DNA of 64,000 nt, taken from assembly GCA_002104935.1 (NCBI GenBank), contig MCGT01000005.1, forward strand, positions 992,001-1,056,000, read 5' to 3'. Of this stretch, positions 1 through 11,591 are shown piece by piece; the first letter of the stretch is position 1; the number at the start of each line of letters is the position of its first letter. The position numbers and the translations under genes were made by a program. The DNA comes from Hesseltinella vesiculosa. Taxonomy: Eukaryota; Mucoromycota; Mucoromycetes; Mucorales; Cunninghamellaceae. The notes under the pieces are model-generated. The model had not been told where the DNA came from and made no database searches. It was given only the letters and a program-made list of their open reading frames with translations.

Positions 1-185
1 ACACCATCATGCCCATGGTGGCAAATGCCATACCACCTAAAATATAAAAAAATCCGTTGCCATTGAAATAAATAATCTGCTGGCTATTTATGTATCGATC
101 CGCCCAAAGTATTACCTAATCCTATCCATATTCTTGTTCTTGGTGACAAGGCAATATACGATCCCCATAAACTCTTTCGTTGCAT
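1..185 (-). CDS. small conserved hypothetical protein, 3' part outside window
   Basis: Minus-strand two-exon gene cut by the window start; exons complement(116..185) and complement(1..36). The ATG is at 185. Exon 1 encodes a short basic, Trp/Arg-rich peptide beginning MQRKSLWGSYIALSPRTR. The donor GTAATA at 115 joins the acceptor TTTTAG at 42-37 in phase 1 and reads on into GGMAFATMGMMV, the start of a hydrophobic segment. This looks like a very small, single-pass (probably organellar) membrane protein, as many fungal genomes encode, but I do not recognise the family. It is divergent from the JTB gene and shares a 333-bp promoter region with it. The splice junction preserves the frame, which is the main support; the end of the protein is not visible. 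Confidence 0.55.
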
Positions 186-518
186 CGTGATCGTTGGAGA
201 AAAAAAAATTGGAGTGACGAGAGTTTCGGGTTGCCTTTTGTCGGCATCGGAAAATGACAAGATCAGCTCTTTGGAGGGGACCTGCATAGGTTGTGCCTTT
301 TTCCCCTGGTATCAATATAAGATCCTACTCGTCCATGGATATACCAACACTCCATACCTTGATCATACTAACGTACTCTCAACATGGTGACGACAAAAAA
401 AGAATGACATACCAGTTGGTCACGTGCCTTTTTTTTCTTCTTTTTTTTGGACCACCTGCCTGTTGTCCTTTTTTCCACTCTTCCTTCCTAGACTTTTTTT
501 TTTTTTTCGAAACCATCT
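186..518. promoter_or_regulatory. shared divergent upstream region
   Basis: Non-coding stretch between the starts of the small minus-strand gene and the JTB gene. It holds pyrimidine-rich runs (T runs at about 430-450 and 492-507) just before the plus-strand ATG. I see no clear TATA box or other motif. Confidence 0.4.
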
Positions 519-1233
519 ATGCATCCGCTGCTGTTTCTATCACTTTGTTGGCTACAGTAATACACTATTGAGAAAAGTATTCACATCGACGTTTGATGTC
601 TTATAATATTTATTCTGTACAGGCTTCCTTTTGCAGCTTGGGCCTCACCACTGTTCAATCAAACCAACATCCAGCATCCTCATCTTGGCGATTATACCCA
701 TTCTCACGAAAGCATCGAAAAGCCTACCTATACCTGTGTATCGCTTGGCCAATGTGATATCTGCACCCCATTGGAAAAAGTAAGAAGAGACCTTCCAGCT
801 TTGTTTTTGATGGAACGCTCACGCTCGCATCTCTTTCTTCCTCATTCTTCGTCCCCACATATTAGAAAACAGCATCCTATTGCTTCCAATATGGAAATAA
901 GGAACCTGTAAGATGCGAATGGGACGATCCAAACTGGTACACCAATAGATCCGATCCATTGGATGACGACGATGTCATTTTGTTACCGACCTTCCGACCA
1001 TGTCCTTGGGTCCAACGGATAGAACAGCTGAAAATCCTAAAATTCGAGGCAAGTGACCCACTCGCACACATATACAACCTCGAAGCAAAAAAAAAAAAAA
1101 AAAGTCTCACCACTTTTTTCCTTAGTCTATCAATTTGGCGGTGGCAGTGTGTTCACTTCTGGTGTTTTTGTGGCGACATCGAAAACTCAGTAGGGAAAAA
1201 TATCAGCAACTCGTTCAGCGCATTGGCGCCTAG
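519..1233 (+). CDS. JTB: JTB-family (jumping translocation breakpoint) single-pass membrane protein
   Basis: Four exons, join(519..556,623..779,866..1048,1126..1233), 161 aa. Residues 1-20 form a signal peptide (MHPLLFLSLCWLQLPFAAWA). The lumenal part has the cysteine pattern of the animal JTB family: CVSLGQCDICTPLEK, then YC..YGNKEPVRCEW, then FRPCPWVQRIEQLKILKFE, which parallels the family's FKSC....E..FWKFE. A transmembrane helix (LAVAVCSLLVFLW) and a short basic tail (RHRKLSREKYQQLVQRIGA) follow, as in human JTB (146 aa). Animal JTB is a small membrane protein linked to cytokinesis and mitochondria; its function in fungi is not established. All junctions keep frame. Intron 3 begins GCAAGT, a GC-AG intron. 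The acidic insert DPLDDDDV is specific to this copy. Confidence 0.8.
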
Positions 1234-1709
1234 ATATCCTCCGCCGTAGTATCTTGATCATTTTTTTAAATGCATTATTGTATTAAAAGACAGAAGATCC
1301 ATGCCAGCACCAAGTGATTATGGCATTGGAGTTGTGTCCTGGCTCTTTTTCTTTTTTTTTCTTCTTCAAAACTCTGCTCAAAGGTTTGGCCGTCAGTGAC
1401 TTTGGTTGGCAATGTAAAGGCCTGCAAGCCACTCTTGACCAACGCGCATTCTGCAAGTGTTTGCCGTCGCAAGAACACGCTTAAACTGAAGACCTTGTTA
1501 TGACCTCGTCTACACTTCTTAAAAGGACTCAAAACCCCCCCCCCCATTGTACGCCAAGTCGCTGGCGTGGATGGCAAAGACTTTTTGTCGTTTGGAAATC
1601 TACGAAGGGCAAATTTATTATTATTATAATTAATCGGCTGGGTGTATGTACAATGAAAGGGGAATGTATACAAATTAGATACGTAATATATAAAAGAGAG
1701 CAAGGGAGG
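1234..1709. other. convergent intergenic region
   Basis: It separates the 3' ends of the JTB gene and the alpha/beta hydrolase. It contains a C10 run near 1540 and several A/T runs. I see no gene. Confidence 0.5.
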
Positions 1710-3329
1710 CTATTGGGTGAACATTTTTAGGGTATGAACAATGTGCTGTTGCCAAGATGGGTGGAATAAAAAGGAGGCATGGTCCAGGCCATACATCCAG
1801 TGGACTGGGATGCCATTTTTTTGCAGGTATGTCGAGACTCGGGGAGAGTTGACGATATTATCACATTCAGACAGATAGACCTTTACGTTTTTGGGCATGG
1901 GTGTGGTATTGGGGACCAAAGAGGGAAAGGCTGGGTGCTTGGAGGTGAGGTAGAGCGCGGTTTCGAACCAGTAGAATTGGCGCGAGATATAGTGTGAGAT
2001 GTAGAGCTCGCTGGAGGCAAAGTATTTGACGATCGCTTGGCTGACAGTCTCAGGTTCGCGGTAGACAAAGTTGTGGCACACGTCGCTGTAATGCAGCATG
2101 AAGCAGATGGGGTCGATCAGCACCACGCCATCGACCATGTGAGGAATTTGCTTGCAGCACCAGGAGGTGACGGCGCTACCAAGGGAGTGGCCTACGAACG
2201 TGGCCGAGGTGTAACCATGGTCTTGCAGCATCGATTCAACCGCAAAGGTCATCTCCTGCATTGTCGGTACATCTTCACAGCAGCGCATGGACACAAAGGG
2301 CAGCTCGACAAAAAACACGGGCCGATCACCGAGCTGTTGCAGGAGTGCATGCAAAAATGGTCCGTAACACATGACACCGGCACCAATACCATGGATGAAC
2401 ACCAAGGGTTTTTTAAGGGTGCGTTTACGAGCGCTGCGGGTATAGGGGTAAGGTCGGTCGTCGCGGTAGTACGAGGCAAGCGGGTGGGGATGGCCATCCA
2501 TCATCATGGTTGGGGCTGGGTCGCGGTGCCAGTAGGTCATGATGATTCTGGCGTCGTCGTCATGCGGTCTGCGCACGTGCGACTTTTGCATGCCATACTG
2601 CCATTGGAGCACAAGCTCGTAAAACACTGTGAGACACTGAATAGCTACATAGAATACAAACGGCCGGTGGTAGGCATTGATGGGATCCAGGTTAAGGCGG
2701 CGTGACTGTAGCTGGGCATTGTATCCAGGTTTGAATCGCACATGGCATTTGCCCTCGAATTTGTCCATCATCCATTCCAACTCTTGAACATCAGCCAACT
2801 CATCCATCGGCTTCATAAAAAAGGCCCAGGCCAACCTAACCATCAAAAAAAAAAAAGTGAGCCCCGAGGCATAAAAATATCGATCGGTGACAGGGGGTGG
2901 ATTTGTTCGCTCTCTTCTCCTTGGTTTTTCATCTTACCATTCAAGCACGTTGTCATGGCAAATAGCATCCATGGCAGGGGGTTTCAAGGTGGTTTTGTCA
3001 ACGAACCAGCCGGTCATCCATTCATTTACTTCGTCAATATTGTCAAGGCAGAGACACACGAGTTGGCGACGTTCATCGGTGGTCATGGTGGCGACGGCTT
3101 TCTTATGTTGCATACGATTGCTAGTGATGAGGAAATGCAAATAAAAGAGGAGTTCTGTCAAAAGCCAATAATGGACAAAGGGTGGCAGTACAAGGGTTGT
3201 TGGTAATTGGTGTGTCTGGGTTGAAAGGACTTGGTATAAAAAGTAAAGCAGGGCTGTGGGGGCGATGCTGGCTTGTAAGACGGCAATGCCATAAATCACC
3301 CAGCGTAATACTTGATGATCTGGTAGCAT
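1710..3329 (-). CDS. membrane-anchored alpha/beta hydrolase
   Basis: Two exons, complement(2938..3329) and complement(1710..2835), 505 aa. The N-terminal exon carries two hydrophobic stretches (about residues 10-35 and 45-65), so the enzyme is probably anchored in a membrane with the catalytic domain in the second exon. That domain shows the alpha/beta-hydrolase series: oxyanion-hole motif VFIHGIGAG (about 276-284), nucleophile elbow GHSLGS with Ser near 348, an acid in LSECDN and a catalytic His in GLDHASF near the C-terminus. The substrate cannot be read from sequence; related fungal membrane hydrolases are annotated as lipases or esterases. The intron (2836-2937) splits a Trp codon and removes the A-rich stretch. 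The gene is divergent from DNA ligase I across 1.66 kb. Confidence 0.8.
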
Positions 3330-4988
3330 TTGTCGTTGTTTTTAATGTCAAGCGTCGAACGTTGCGAAAGGTGTAAAAAAAAAAAAAGGGACAAAGGAAA
3401 AAAAAGAAGAAAAAAGAGGTTTCCTTTCTCCCCCCTTGGCTTTTTAACTCACTGAGATTGAAACCCCCCTAGAGCTTTTTGCAGCGCTTTTTAGCCAATC
3501 CTATCCTTCTGTTTCCCCAAAGTTTCTTTTGTCCCCATTCCCCAATCCATGGCATTTCAGCCGTTGCACCAGATCTTGTCACTTTGTTAACCTTGCTTCA
3601 TTGTTTATGACACTGTCGATTCCCAGCTCCGACGTTTTTTTTTCTTCCTTTGTCACACATGTCCCCTTTGCCTGTGCCATCTGTGCAATCGCTTTCACAT
3701 GTCATTTCACCAACTCTTATTTTCACTTTGGTAGAACCACATTCGTGACACTCCCGTCACCGAGCCTCCTATTTTTTTTAAGTCTTTTGACAAACTCCTT
3801 TCACTTAGGTTCAAATTAAAAAAAGTCTTAATTACACCCCACCCCAAGCGCTTTTCTACTTCCTTTTTTTCCTGCTTGGAACGACCCATGCGGTGGTGGA
3901 AAAAGGAAACAACAGAATGGAAACCCGAAGCAAAATAGCAATCCTGGAAAATGCAAGTTAAAAATAAAAAACTAAAAAAAAAGAGAGGCCTGCGTTGTCA
4001 CAGCAAGGCAACAATAATGAAATGCCGCGACTGTCATTCCCCATCCAAAACCATGTCTCCTTTCTTGCTGGGGGAGATGCCTTTCCTCGAATGGAACACT
4101 GTAGGATGTTGGTACCGATCAAAAGGTGACATCATCCCTCGTCCCGAGGAAGTCGTCCCAAAATGGGCAAGTACCTTTCTTCTCAGGTGACCTGCGCCCT
4201 GCACTAGGCATGATGAGTTATCAAGAGAGTACATGAACGGACAATGGTCGCTCTATTTTTTCCCTCGAGGCAGAGGTTCTTTGTAATAGCTGATCGATGC
4301 CAGACGAACAAGGGCGGCTCAGCTTGTGCGGATGCGCTTTCCTATTTTTTTCATCTCGAGTCAGGCGGCTCGCATTGACCTACGTTTTTCAGTAACTTGT
4401 CAGCAGAAAACCTCTTTGGAATGACTAGATGGCTTAGCGCCTGACGAGATGAACGCTTCAGTGTTCTCAACTGCAAACCAAGAAAACGTCAAAGCAAGAC
4501 AAGGAAGTGATCCTTACTTCGTCTTGGCACCAGATCTACCTACCCAGCCTGTTAGCGCTGAGGCGGATGTTGAAAAAGCGGAGCAAGGAGCCGATGGACC
4601 ATTGTGCAGGAGCTGTCGGCTGCTGTTTTGTCTCTCGTTCATGGAATGCTTCTTCGATGACAACCCATTTTTGTCCACCCTGTCTCGTCCATGGAATGCT
4701 CTAATTCTTCTTCGTTTACAACCCATTTTTGTCCATCCTGTCGTGCGGACGGTCACTTGGTTTGTTGGTACCTTTAGGGCGATATATGTAGTACATGTTC
4801 TTGGGGATAAGCAGCGTTTTCTTGCCGCATGAAGCTGTTCCTCCTTCTGCTTCCTGGAGGGAATCAACCAAAATTCGTGTCACGCCCGATCCGCAGGGTT
4901 TTTTTTATATTTTTTATTTTTTCGTGGCCGACCCGCGCCTCCCATATTTTTTTTTTTCTCTTCATTATTTATCTTTTCATTGTCGATC
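3330..4988. other. intergenic region upstream of hydrolase and DNA ligase I
   Basis: A 1.66-kb divergent spacer. It contains a CCAAT box near 3495, pyrimidine-rich blocks and an imperfect tandem repeat at 4632-4742. Open frames around 3951-4190 and 4449-4832 lack splice logic or recognisable motifs, and I did not call them. Confidence 0.4.
4632..4742. repeat. imperfect tandem duplication, unit about 50-57 bp
   Basis: Two adjacent copies share CATGGAATGCT, CTTCTTCG, CAACCCATTTTTGTCCA and CCTGTCTCGTC. The second copy has a 6-base insertion (CTAATT). The repeat lies in the spacer upstream of DNA ligase I. Confidence 0.75.
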
Positions 4989-7900
4989 ATGAAGCAGCAC
5001 GGCCTCAAGTAAGAAAAAATAAAAAGTGTATCCAATGCGATGGGTATCTTACCCTCCATTTTCTCCAGTTACTTTTTTAGTGGCCAGCATCAACAAAAAG
5101 CTGGTATTTTCAATTTGGTAAAGTTGATTGATCACTTCGCCACTCACCCCCTTCTCTTTCATTAGCTGAAAAGCGTAAATGTGACGGTTCAAGCCAACAA
5201 AACAACAATGATGAGGCCATCTCATTGAAGAGAAGGGCCAAGAAACGTGTGATTGAAGATGACAGCGATGACAACGAAGAAACCAAAGCCGCCATGGATG
5301 TAGATGAAGCATTTGATCAAGAGATAGCTCAAGCCAAAAAGGAGGAAGAAGAACAAGAGATGGAAGACGCCCAAGCAAAAGAAGAAGCCAAAGCATTGTA
5401 AGCCGTGTCTCTCTTTTCTATCCTTTCTTACCCTTGACTAACATTCTACACAGAACCGCGATATCCCTGGCGAATGACAGCCTCCCCGCCAATAACAAAT
5501 GGAAAAAAGGAGAACCGTAAGTTGGTTGAGAACGCGTTCTTTTTAGTGAGAGGGTATGAACGTGGTTTCATCCTTTTTACCCACCAGGGTGCCTTACGCT
5601 ATGCTATGCAAGATGTTCGAAAAGTGCGAAAACACGACCAAGCGCCTTGAAATCACCGAGTATGTTGTCAAGCTCTTCTTGCAAGTCATGAAGCAATCGC
5701 CCGAGGAGCTTTCGACTGTTCTTTACATGTGTATCAACAAAGTAAGTGCCTCCCCACCCTTTCCTTCCGAGGAAAACCAATGTTTTGTAATATTTATCTA
5801 GCTGTGCCCAGATTATGAAGGGTTGGAATTGGGAATTGGTGAATCGCTCTTGATGAAGGCCATTGTCAACTCCACCGGCCGGAACATGACGTTGCTCAAA
5901 GCTGATTATGTGCGTACGGGTGATCTTGGCACCATTGCGATGGAGAGCAAAGGATCCCAACGCACTCTGTTCAAGCCCAAGCCATTGACGGTCAAATTCG
6001 TATTCAACAGTCTCAAGGAAATTGCTCAGCTCACCGGCAATGCTGTAAGTAGGAAGCCAGAGAGAGCGAGAAGTCACCCCACAGAGTGGCAGGAGCTCAC
6101 TGCACCCCTCTTTTCTTCTTCTTCTTGTTAGTCACAAAACAAAAAGGTAGCAAAGATCCAGGGCCTTCTCGTTGCCTGTCAAGACAGTGAAGCCAAGTTC
6201 TTGATTCGTCAATTGGAAGGCAAGCTGCGTATTGGCTTGGCCGAACAAACGGTACTGTCTGCGCTAGCACAAGCCTCTGTCATGAACAAGCCTGGTGAGT
6301 TCGCCAACGGCAAATCAAAAAGAGGCTCAGCCATCTAACTGAGCGCTACTCTCCTTTTCTTAGAATACGAAGACTGGGGCAAGACCAAAAAGGAAGAAAA
6401 GCTAGCTCAAGCAACTGAAGTTTTGAAGGCCGTGTACAAGTAAGAGGGTGTCCTTTGTCCCAGGAACGACCGACTCAATTTTTTTGTTTTGACTAGCCAA
6501 TTGCCCAATTACGACATGATCATCCCTGCCTTGTTAACCTACCCGCTTGAGGAACTGCAAGCCAAGTGTACCATGCGCCCTGGCATTCCTCTAAAGCCCA
6601 TGTTGGCTCATCCTACAAAATCCTTGCCCGAAGTGCTGGACCGATTTCAAGATCAAGCGTTCACTTGTGAATTCAAATACGATGGTGAACGTGCCCAGGT
6701 ACCGATCATTGAAGCGACTGCGCCCCTTCCTCCTTTTTTTTTTTTAAAGAGTTGCTCATCCATTGCCATTCTCTTCTATTTTCTTTCGGTAGATCCATCG
6801 AGATGAAACTGGACGTATCGAAATTTATAGTCGCAATTCTGAAAACATGTCTGTCCGGTATCCAGACGTCATGGAAAAAATTCAAAAGGTTAGTCCCAAG
6901 AAAAAAAAAAAGAGGAATCCAGCCTCTTATCCTCTGCTTTTTTTTATTTTTTTCTATCTCCAGTGGTTAGCTGATTCAACGACCTCATTCATTTTGGATT
7001 GTGAAGCCGTTGCATGGGACCGTGCCAAGGAAAGCATTCTGCCGTTTCAAATCCTAAGTACCCGTAAGCGCAAAGATGTCAAGGAAGAAGATATCACCGT
7101 GCAAGTGGCCATCTTTGCCTTTGATTGTCTTTATTTGAATGGCCAAGTAAGAAGTTGAAAAAAGCCAGGGAGAGGAAAAATCTGCCGTTTCTCACCAAAC
7201 TCTCCAGAGTCTACTTCAAACCCCACTTTGCAAACGTCGAGAATTGCTGCGCGAAGCATTCAAGGAAACAAGCAATGAATTTTTCTTTGCTCAACACATG
7301 GACTCCACTGATATTGCCGATATCCAGACATTTTTGGACGTGTCGATCCACAGCAACTGTGAAGGTCTGATGGTCAAGTCTTATAACGGCGGCTCGGCAA
7401 CTTATGAGCCTTCTAAGCGATCCCGCAATTGGCTCAAGGTGAAGAAAGATTATCTAAGCGGCATGGGCGATTCTGTCGATCTGGTGATCATCGGTGGTGA
7501 CTATGGTCGCGGCAAACGTACGTCGGTCTATGGTACCTTCTTACTAGCCTGCTACGATCCCGACACCGAGGAATACCAGTCCATCTGCAAGATAGGCACC
7601 GGCTTCAGCGAAGAGATGCTACAAACGATCCACCAGCGACTCAAGGAGCACATCATACCCAAGCCCAAGCGCTTCTACTGCCTCGGCGACAATCCCGTGG
7701 AGATGGATCTCTGGTTCGATCCGGTACTTGTCATCGAAGTCAAGTGTGCCGACCTGTCTATTAGCCCCCGCTACATGGCTGGCGTCAACATCATCGACCC
7801 TGCCAAAGGTATCTCGCTCCGCTTCCCCCGTTTCATCCGTATCCGTGACGACAAGGAACCCGAAGATGCCACCACAAGCTCTCAGGTAAATCTCTCTCTC

Positions 7901-8003
7901 TCTCCCTCTCTCGAAAAAACGAAGGAGGACCGGAATACTGACATGGCCTCTTTCCTTCTAGATTGTCGATTTTTACCAAGACCAAGCAAACGTCAGCAAA
8001 TAA
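4989..8003 (+). CDS. LIG1: DNA ligase I (ATP-dependent)
   Basis: Thirteen exons: 4989..5008, 5069..5103, 5166..5397, 5454..5516, 5588..5741, 5802..6044, 6132..6294, 6364..6439, 6497..6698, 6793..6888, 6964..7146, 7208..7885, 7962..8003; 728 aa. It joins Okazaki fragments and seals excision-repair nicks. The first two exons create a PCNA-interaction motif, QHGLNYFF (residues 3-10), which fixes the start. A basic/acidic disordered segment with a likely NLS (KRRAKKR) follows. The DNA-binding domain starts near [14 protein letters not shown]. The adenylation motif is FKYDGERAQ with the AMP-accepting Lys near 389. Later nucleotidyltransferase motifs are [33 protein letters not shown] and the OB-fold end [11 protein letters not shown]. 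Exon 2 uses donor GTATTT; the alternative GTAAAG donor breaks the frame. Confidence 0.93.
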
Positions 8004-8773
8004 ACTCCCTTGTTATCAATGCAACATTTATTCATGATTCAATACAGCTCGAATAATGATCAGAACAACGAGTGACTAGGCTCTTTCGAAACAAGAAGCG
8101 GGAGAGGAATGTGAAATTGTAGACCCTGAAAAACTTTCGCATCAAATGTAGCTTTACTGTATGCTACCCACCACGAGCCAATCATTATACCCGCCTGCTC
8201 TCAGTAATATAGCAGCCTACGCGTTAGCAATCCAACCTGACTACAGTATCATCTTGCCAAATTTGGAGCCAATGGGGAAAGTTCTTTTTTTTTTTTTTTC
8301 AGTTTGCTGAGCTCTCCACGAATGATGTAGTATATTGTTTGAAACCCTTCAGAGTCAAACGGTGGCTCAAAAGTGGCCGCTTGGCGGCAATGGACACTTG
8401 AAAAATCGAATGTACCGTAATACACTATATAACGTGAATGACTGGTAAAAATCGTGAAATTAACAAACTATCCTCGACTGGCATGGATGGAATCTTGGAA
8501 TGTTTAAAGAATATATTTTTTTTTGTAAAATGTTCAGCATCAGTTTGTTTTTACCCAATACTAGATTTTTTTTTTTCACCGAGGAATGGACCTGTGAAGA
8601 CCATGCTTGGAGGAGTGCAAAGCTTGAGACTTGTTGTAATTGCTGTGCTGGGCACATGATTTGTTTTCCACTCCGCTCCTGCCGCAAGATCCTCAAAAAA
8701 AAATCGTGTTGCCTTTTTTTCTCCATTCTCATTTCGCATCTCTGGCTCTCTTCAATCGTATTACTCTGAGTCC
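8004..8773. other. intergenic region between LIG1 and ATG16
   Basis: A 770-bp tandem-orientation spacer, A/T rich, with T runs at 8285-8300 and near 8570. I see no gene or clear regulatory motif in it. Confidence 0.4.
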
Positions 8774-11054
8774 ATGGTAGAAGAGTCAACAGACTACCGT
8801 CAGTTTATCTGGCAAGAATTGAAAGAACGAGATGAACATGAACAGCAGTATCATGTTATGATAAGCTCAAGTAAGTCGCCCGCCCTTTTTTTTTCAGTTT
8901 CGGTGCCACTGACTTGCTCACCTACTTTTTCTTCTTCTTTTCTCTTGCTTGCTTGTGTCAGACCAACATTTGCTGAAGCAAGTCAACCATTACAGGGTAT
9001 TGGCAGCAAGGTATACTTTGAGCACACGTTATATCAGCACCGCCTCTCTCATTCGCACTTTTTTTTTTTTTTTTTCTGATCATTTTTATAATGACACCAG
9101 CCAGAAAATCTCAGGCAATGCAGCTCATTTGGAGCAACAGATACAACACTTGAAAGAAGAACGCGCTGATATGTATAAAGTGCAAAGCGAAAATGCTCAA
9201 CGGCTTGTACACATGAACGATAAGCTGCGAACGCTGGAAGACTTAGAGGCTCAGCAAAAGAAATCGTACGCAGCAATGCTGGAGAGGGAAAAGGATGGAC
9301 AAGCTCACGCGTCATTTTTGTTTTCTTTTCCACATTTCCAGATTGGTCGACACCCTAGCAAATAACAAAAAATTGGCAGATAAATCCACGTCACAAACGG
9401 AACAACTACGGGAAAAGGATGGTGCCATTCAGGTAGAGAAGCATTGGAGGGGCCTTAATGAAAAACACTCACATATTATCCTATGGCAGGTGCTGCAAGA
9501 CGAACTAAGTGCTCTTCAGCTAGAAATCACGACCATTGAAGGCAAAAACCACCGCTTGTCCAAAGAAAACCACCAGCTTGTGCAGCGATGGATGGAAAAA
9601 ATGAATCAAGAAGCTGACAAAATGAACGAAGCTACCGAGTTTTATGAAACTGCCCTGCAGCGTGCTCGATCGCAACAATCACCTACCAACAGCAGCAACC
9701 GACCTGGATCGGTTGCCTCGACGGCATCCTCATCATCACCCTCGAATAAGGACCAACATAAAATGCGCGTCACCAGTATCATTTTACCCGACCGGCCCTA
9801 TCGCACCTTGGTAAATTCGGATATTGAAAGAGAGGAAGCAATATGCCTCACGGTGTTTTTCTACTAGGCCAATATCCATGATGGTGATATTTATTGCATC
9901 CAAGCATCACGCACAGGCACTTATTTTGCGACCGGCTCCGAAGACCGAAGAATCAAGCTGTTTGACCGATATTCCATGACTTCCACCACACTCTCTGGGT
10001 CGCTACAATCCATCACCAGCCTCGATTTTAATACCACAGACGATTTTCTAGTGGCCACTTCCACTGATTACTCCACGCGTGTATGGAATCTGGGGACGCG
10101 ACGATTGGCGGTAAGTTCTTCCTGTTTATTGCAATATGTATATTTGAAGGGCACAGTGACATCTGACTCCAGCATCTCTCTTCTGTCTGTTTATATCTTG
10201 ACAGCATACATTGACAGGGCACATCGGCAAGGTGTTTGCGGCTCGCTTCATTCCAGCAGATTCATCGCGTGTGGTGACCGGCAGCCATGACCGAACGATC
10301 AAGGTGTGGGATTTGACCAAAGGTTGGTGCACAAGAACGATCTTCTCGTTTTCCAGCTGCAATGATTTGGCAGTGCTCGACCCCGACGGACACACACTGG
10401 TCAGCGGGCACCTGGACAATACATTGCGACTGTGGGATACAAAATCCGGCAATGGCATCAAGGATTTGCAAGGGTTACATCGTGGCCAAATCACATCCGT
10501 TGCCGTCTCACCAGGCAGGTTGGATATTCAATGAATGAGTGCATTTTTGACCCTTTTTACATGACTAGATGGTGGCTCTGTGTTGACGAATAGCCGGGAC
10601 AATACCCTCAAATGGATTGATATCCGCATGTACGAAGTCCTTCATACCTTCCAAGCGCCCACATACCAAAATGGCATCAATTGGTCCAGAGCAAGCTTCA
10701 GTCCTGATGGTTGCTATGTGGCTGCTGGCGGCAAAGGTAATGAAAGATAGTTGGTAAAAAAAAAACTGACTCCGTTCACCAAACGCTAGATGGCAGCATC
10801 CATATATGGAATACGCGAAATATGCAACTCGAGCGTGTTTTGCAAGGCTTTCACAAGTAAGGTGTAGAGCAAAGGGGTAGTGATGAACAAAAAAGAGTTT
10901 TAATTCCTCTCTCTTCGATTTCAGATCTGCTGTGTGTGGTGTCGCTTGGCATTCCATGGGATCTGAAATGTATACTGCGGATATGAATGCCAAGACCGTT
11001 TGCATCTGGGACACATCCATTGAGAAAAAGACCCAGTCGTTTGTTATGAAATAA
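8774..11054 (+). CDS. ATG16: autophagy protein ATG16 with C-terminal WD40 propeller
   Basis: Ten exons: 8774..8870, 8962..9010, 9101..9310, 9342..9432, 9490..9810, 9868..10110, 10205..10514, 10569..10736, 10790..10856, 10925..11054; 561 aa. ATG16 binds the ATG12-ATG5 conjugate and directs ATG8 lipidation on the phagophore. The N-terminus (about 5-35, FIWQELKERDEHEQQ) fits the ATG5-binding helix. Next comes a long coiled coil (about 45-225; ERADMYK.Q.ENAQRL.. .NDKLRTLE closely follows animal ATG16L1), then a Ser-rich linker and a WD40 propeller (about 255-560; GSEDRRIKLFD, TDYSTRVWNL, GSHDRTIKVWDL, DNTLRLWD, SRDNTLKW, GSIHIWN, KTVCIWD). Budding-yeast Atg16 lacks the propeller. Intron 7 is GC-AG (GCAGGT), giving SPDGG. 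The GTCATT donor of intron 3 is weak, so that junction is the least certain. Confidence 0.88.
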
Positions 11055-11258
11055 AGGCAGCCTCGCTTGTATTGATCCAGAGCCAGAGAAGAATTTCGTC
11101 GGCTGTCGGGTTGAAGCGAAAGCATCGAACGCGCCAAGAACCTGCAATTGCATAAGTTTGTCGTTCTTTGCTTCTCTTGCCACAAAGTATTGGCAATCTC
11201 AGATCTTTCACATTGCATACGTGGTTGCTATTTATTTACATTGGGATATTTTTTTTTT

Positions 11259-11591
11259 CTAGGCTTGGCGTTTGGTGGCAATGAAGCCTGAGGGCGAAAG
11301 TGTTGGATTATGGTTGGCATTGTCTGGAGTGTTGGCATTGATGTCGTAGCCCTGGCTGAGCATGAATCCTCGGATTAGACTCTTATCCAGCCGTACAGTG
11401 GTGGCCTCGCGCCGATTGTCGATGTGGGCTGTCAGCAAACCCACGCCATGGTTGTCATCGTCAATGGAAAAATGGTGGGCCGCAGGTTCTCGATCGGTCA
11501 CAAACATGGCAAGACGCTCGTAACTTTCGTCCATGGTCATATCACTTGGTGCATCGGCACCCGAGGAAGGTTTGCTCATCAGTCCAGGCAT
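11259..11591 (-). CDS. hypothetical protein, 110 aa
   Basis: Single-exon minus-strand frame starting at the ATG at 11591 (context CAACATGCC) and ending TAG at 11259. I do not recognise it. It begins MPGLMSKPSSGADAP, has an acidic/polar middle (SIDDDNHGVGLLTAHIDNRR) that may form a short beta-rich domain, and ends with a Pro/Ser/Asn-rich tail (NTPDNANHNPTLSPSG). There is no signal peptide or membrane segment. Third positions are C/G-ending like neighbouring genes, which favours real coding. It is convergent with ATG16, only 204 bp from its stop. An in-frame extension upstream to 11687 exists but runs through a Phe/Ser-rich stretch typical of a T-rich leader, so I start at 11591. Confidence 0.6.
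   Translation of the reverse strand: MPGLMSKPSSGADAPSDMTMDESYERLAMFVTDREPAAHHFSIDDDNHGVGLLTAHIDNRREATTVRLDKSLIRGFMLSQGYDINANTPDNANHNPTLSPSGFIATKRQA

Noticed and set aside
4449..4867. Overlapping open frames on both strands (127 aa plus, 117 aa minus)
   Set aside because: They run through a tandem repeat, have no recognisable motif, lack codon bias and have no consistent splice extension.
5104..5117. Alternative donor GTAAAG at 5118 for DNA ligase I exon 2
   Set aside because: It would put exon 3 out of frame and hit a stop; donor GTATTT at 5104 restores the long acidic/basic linker.
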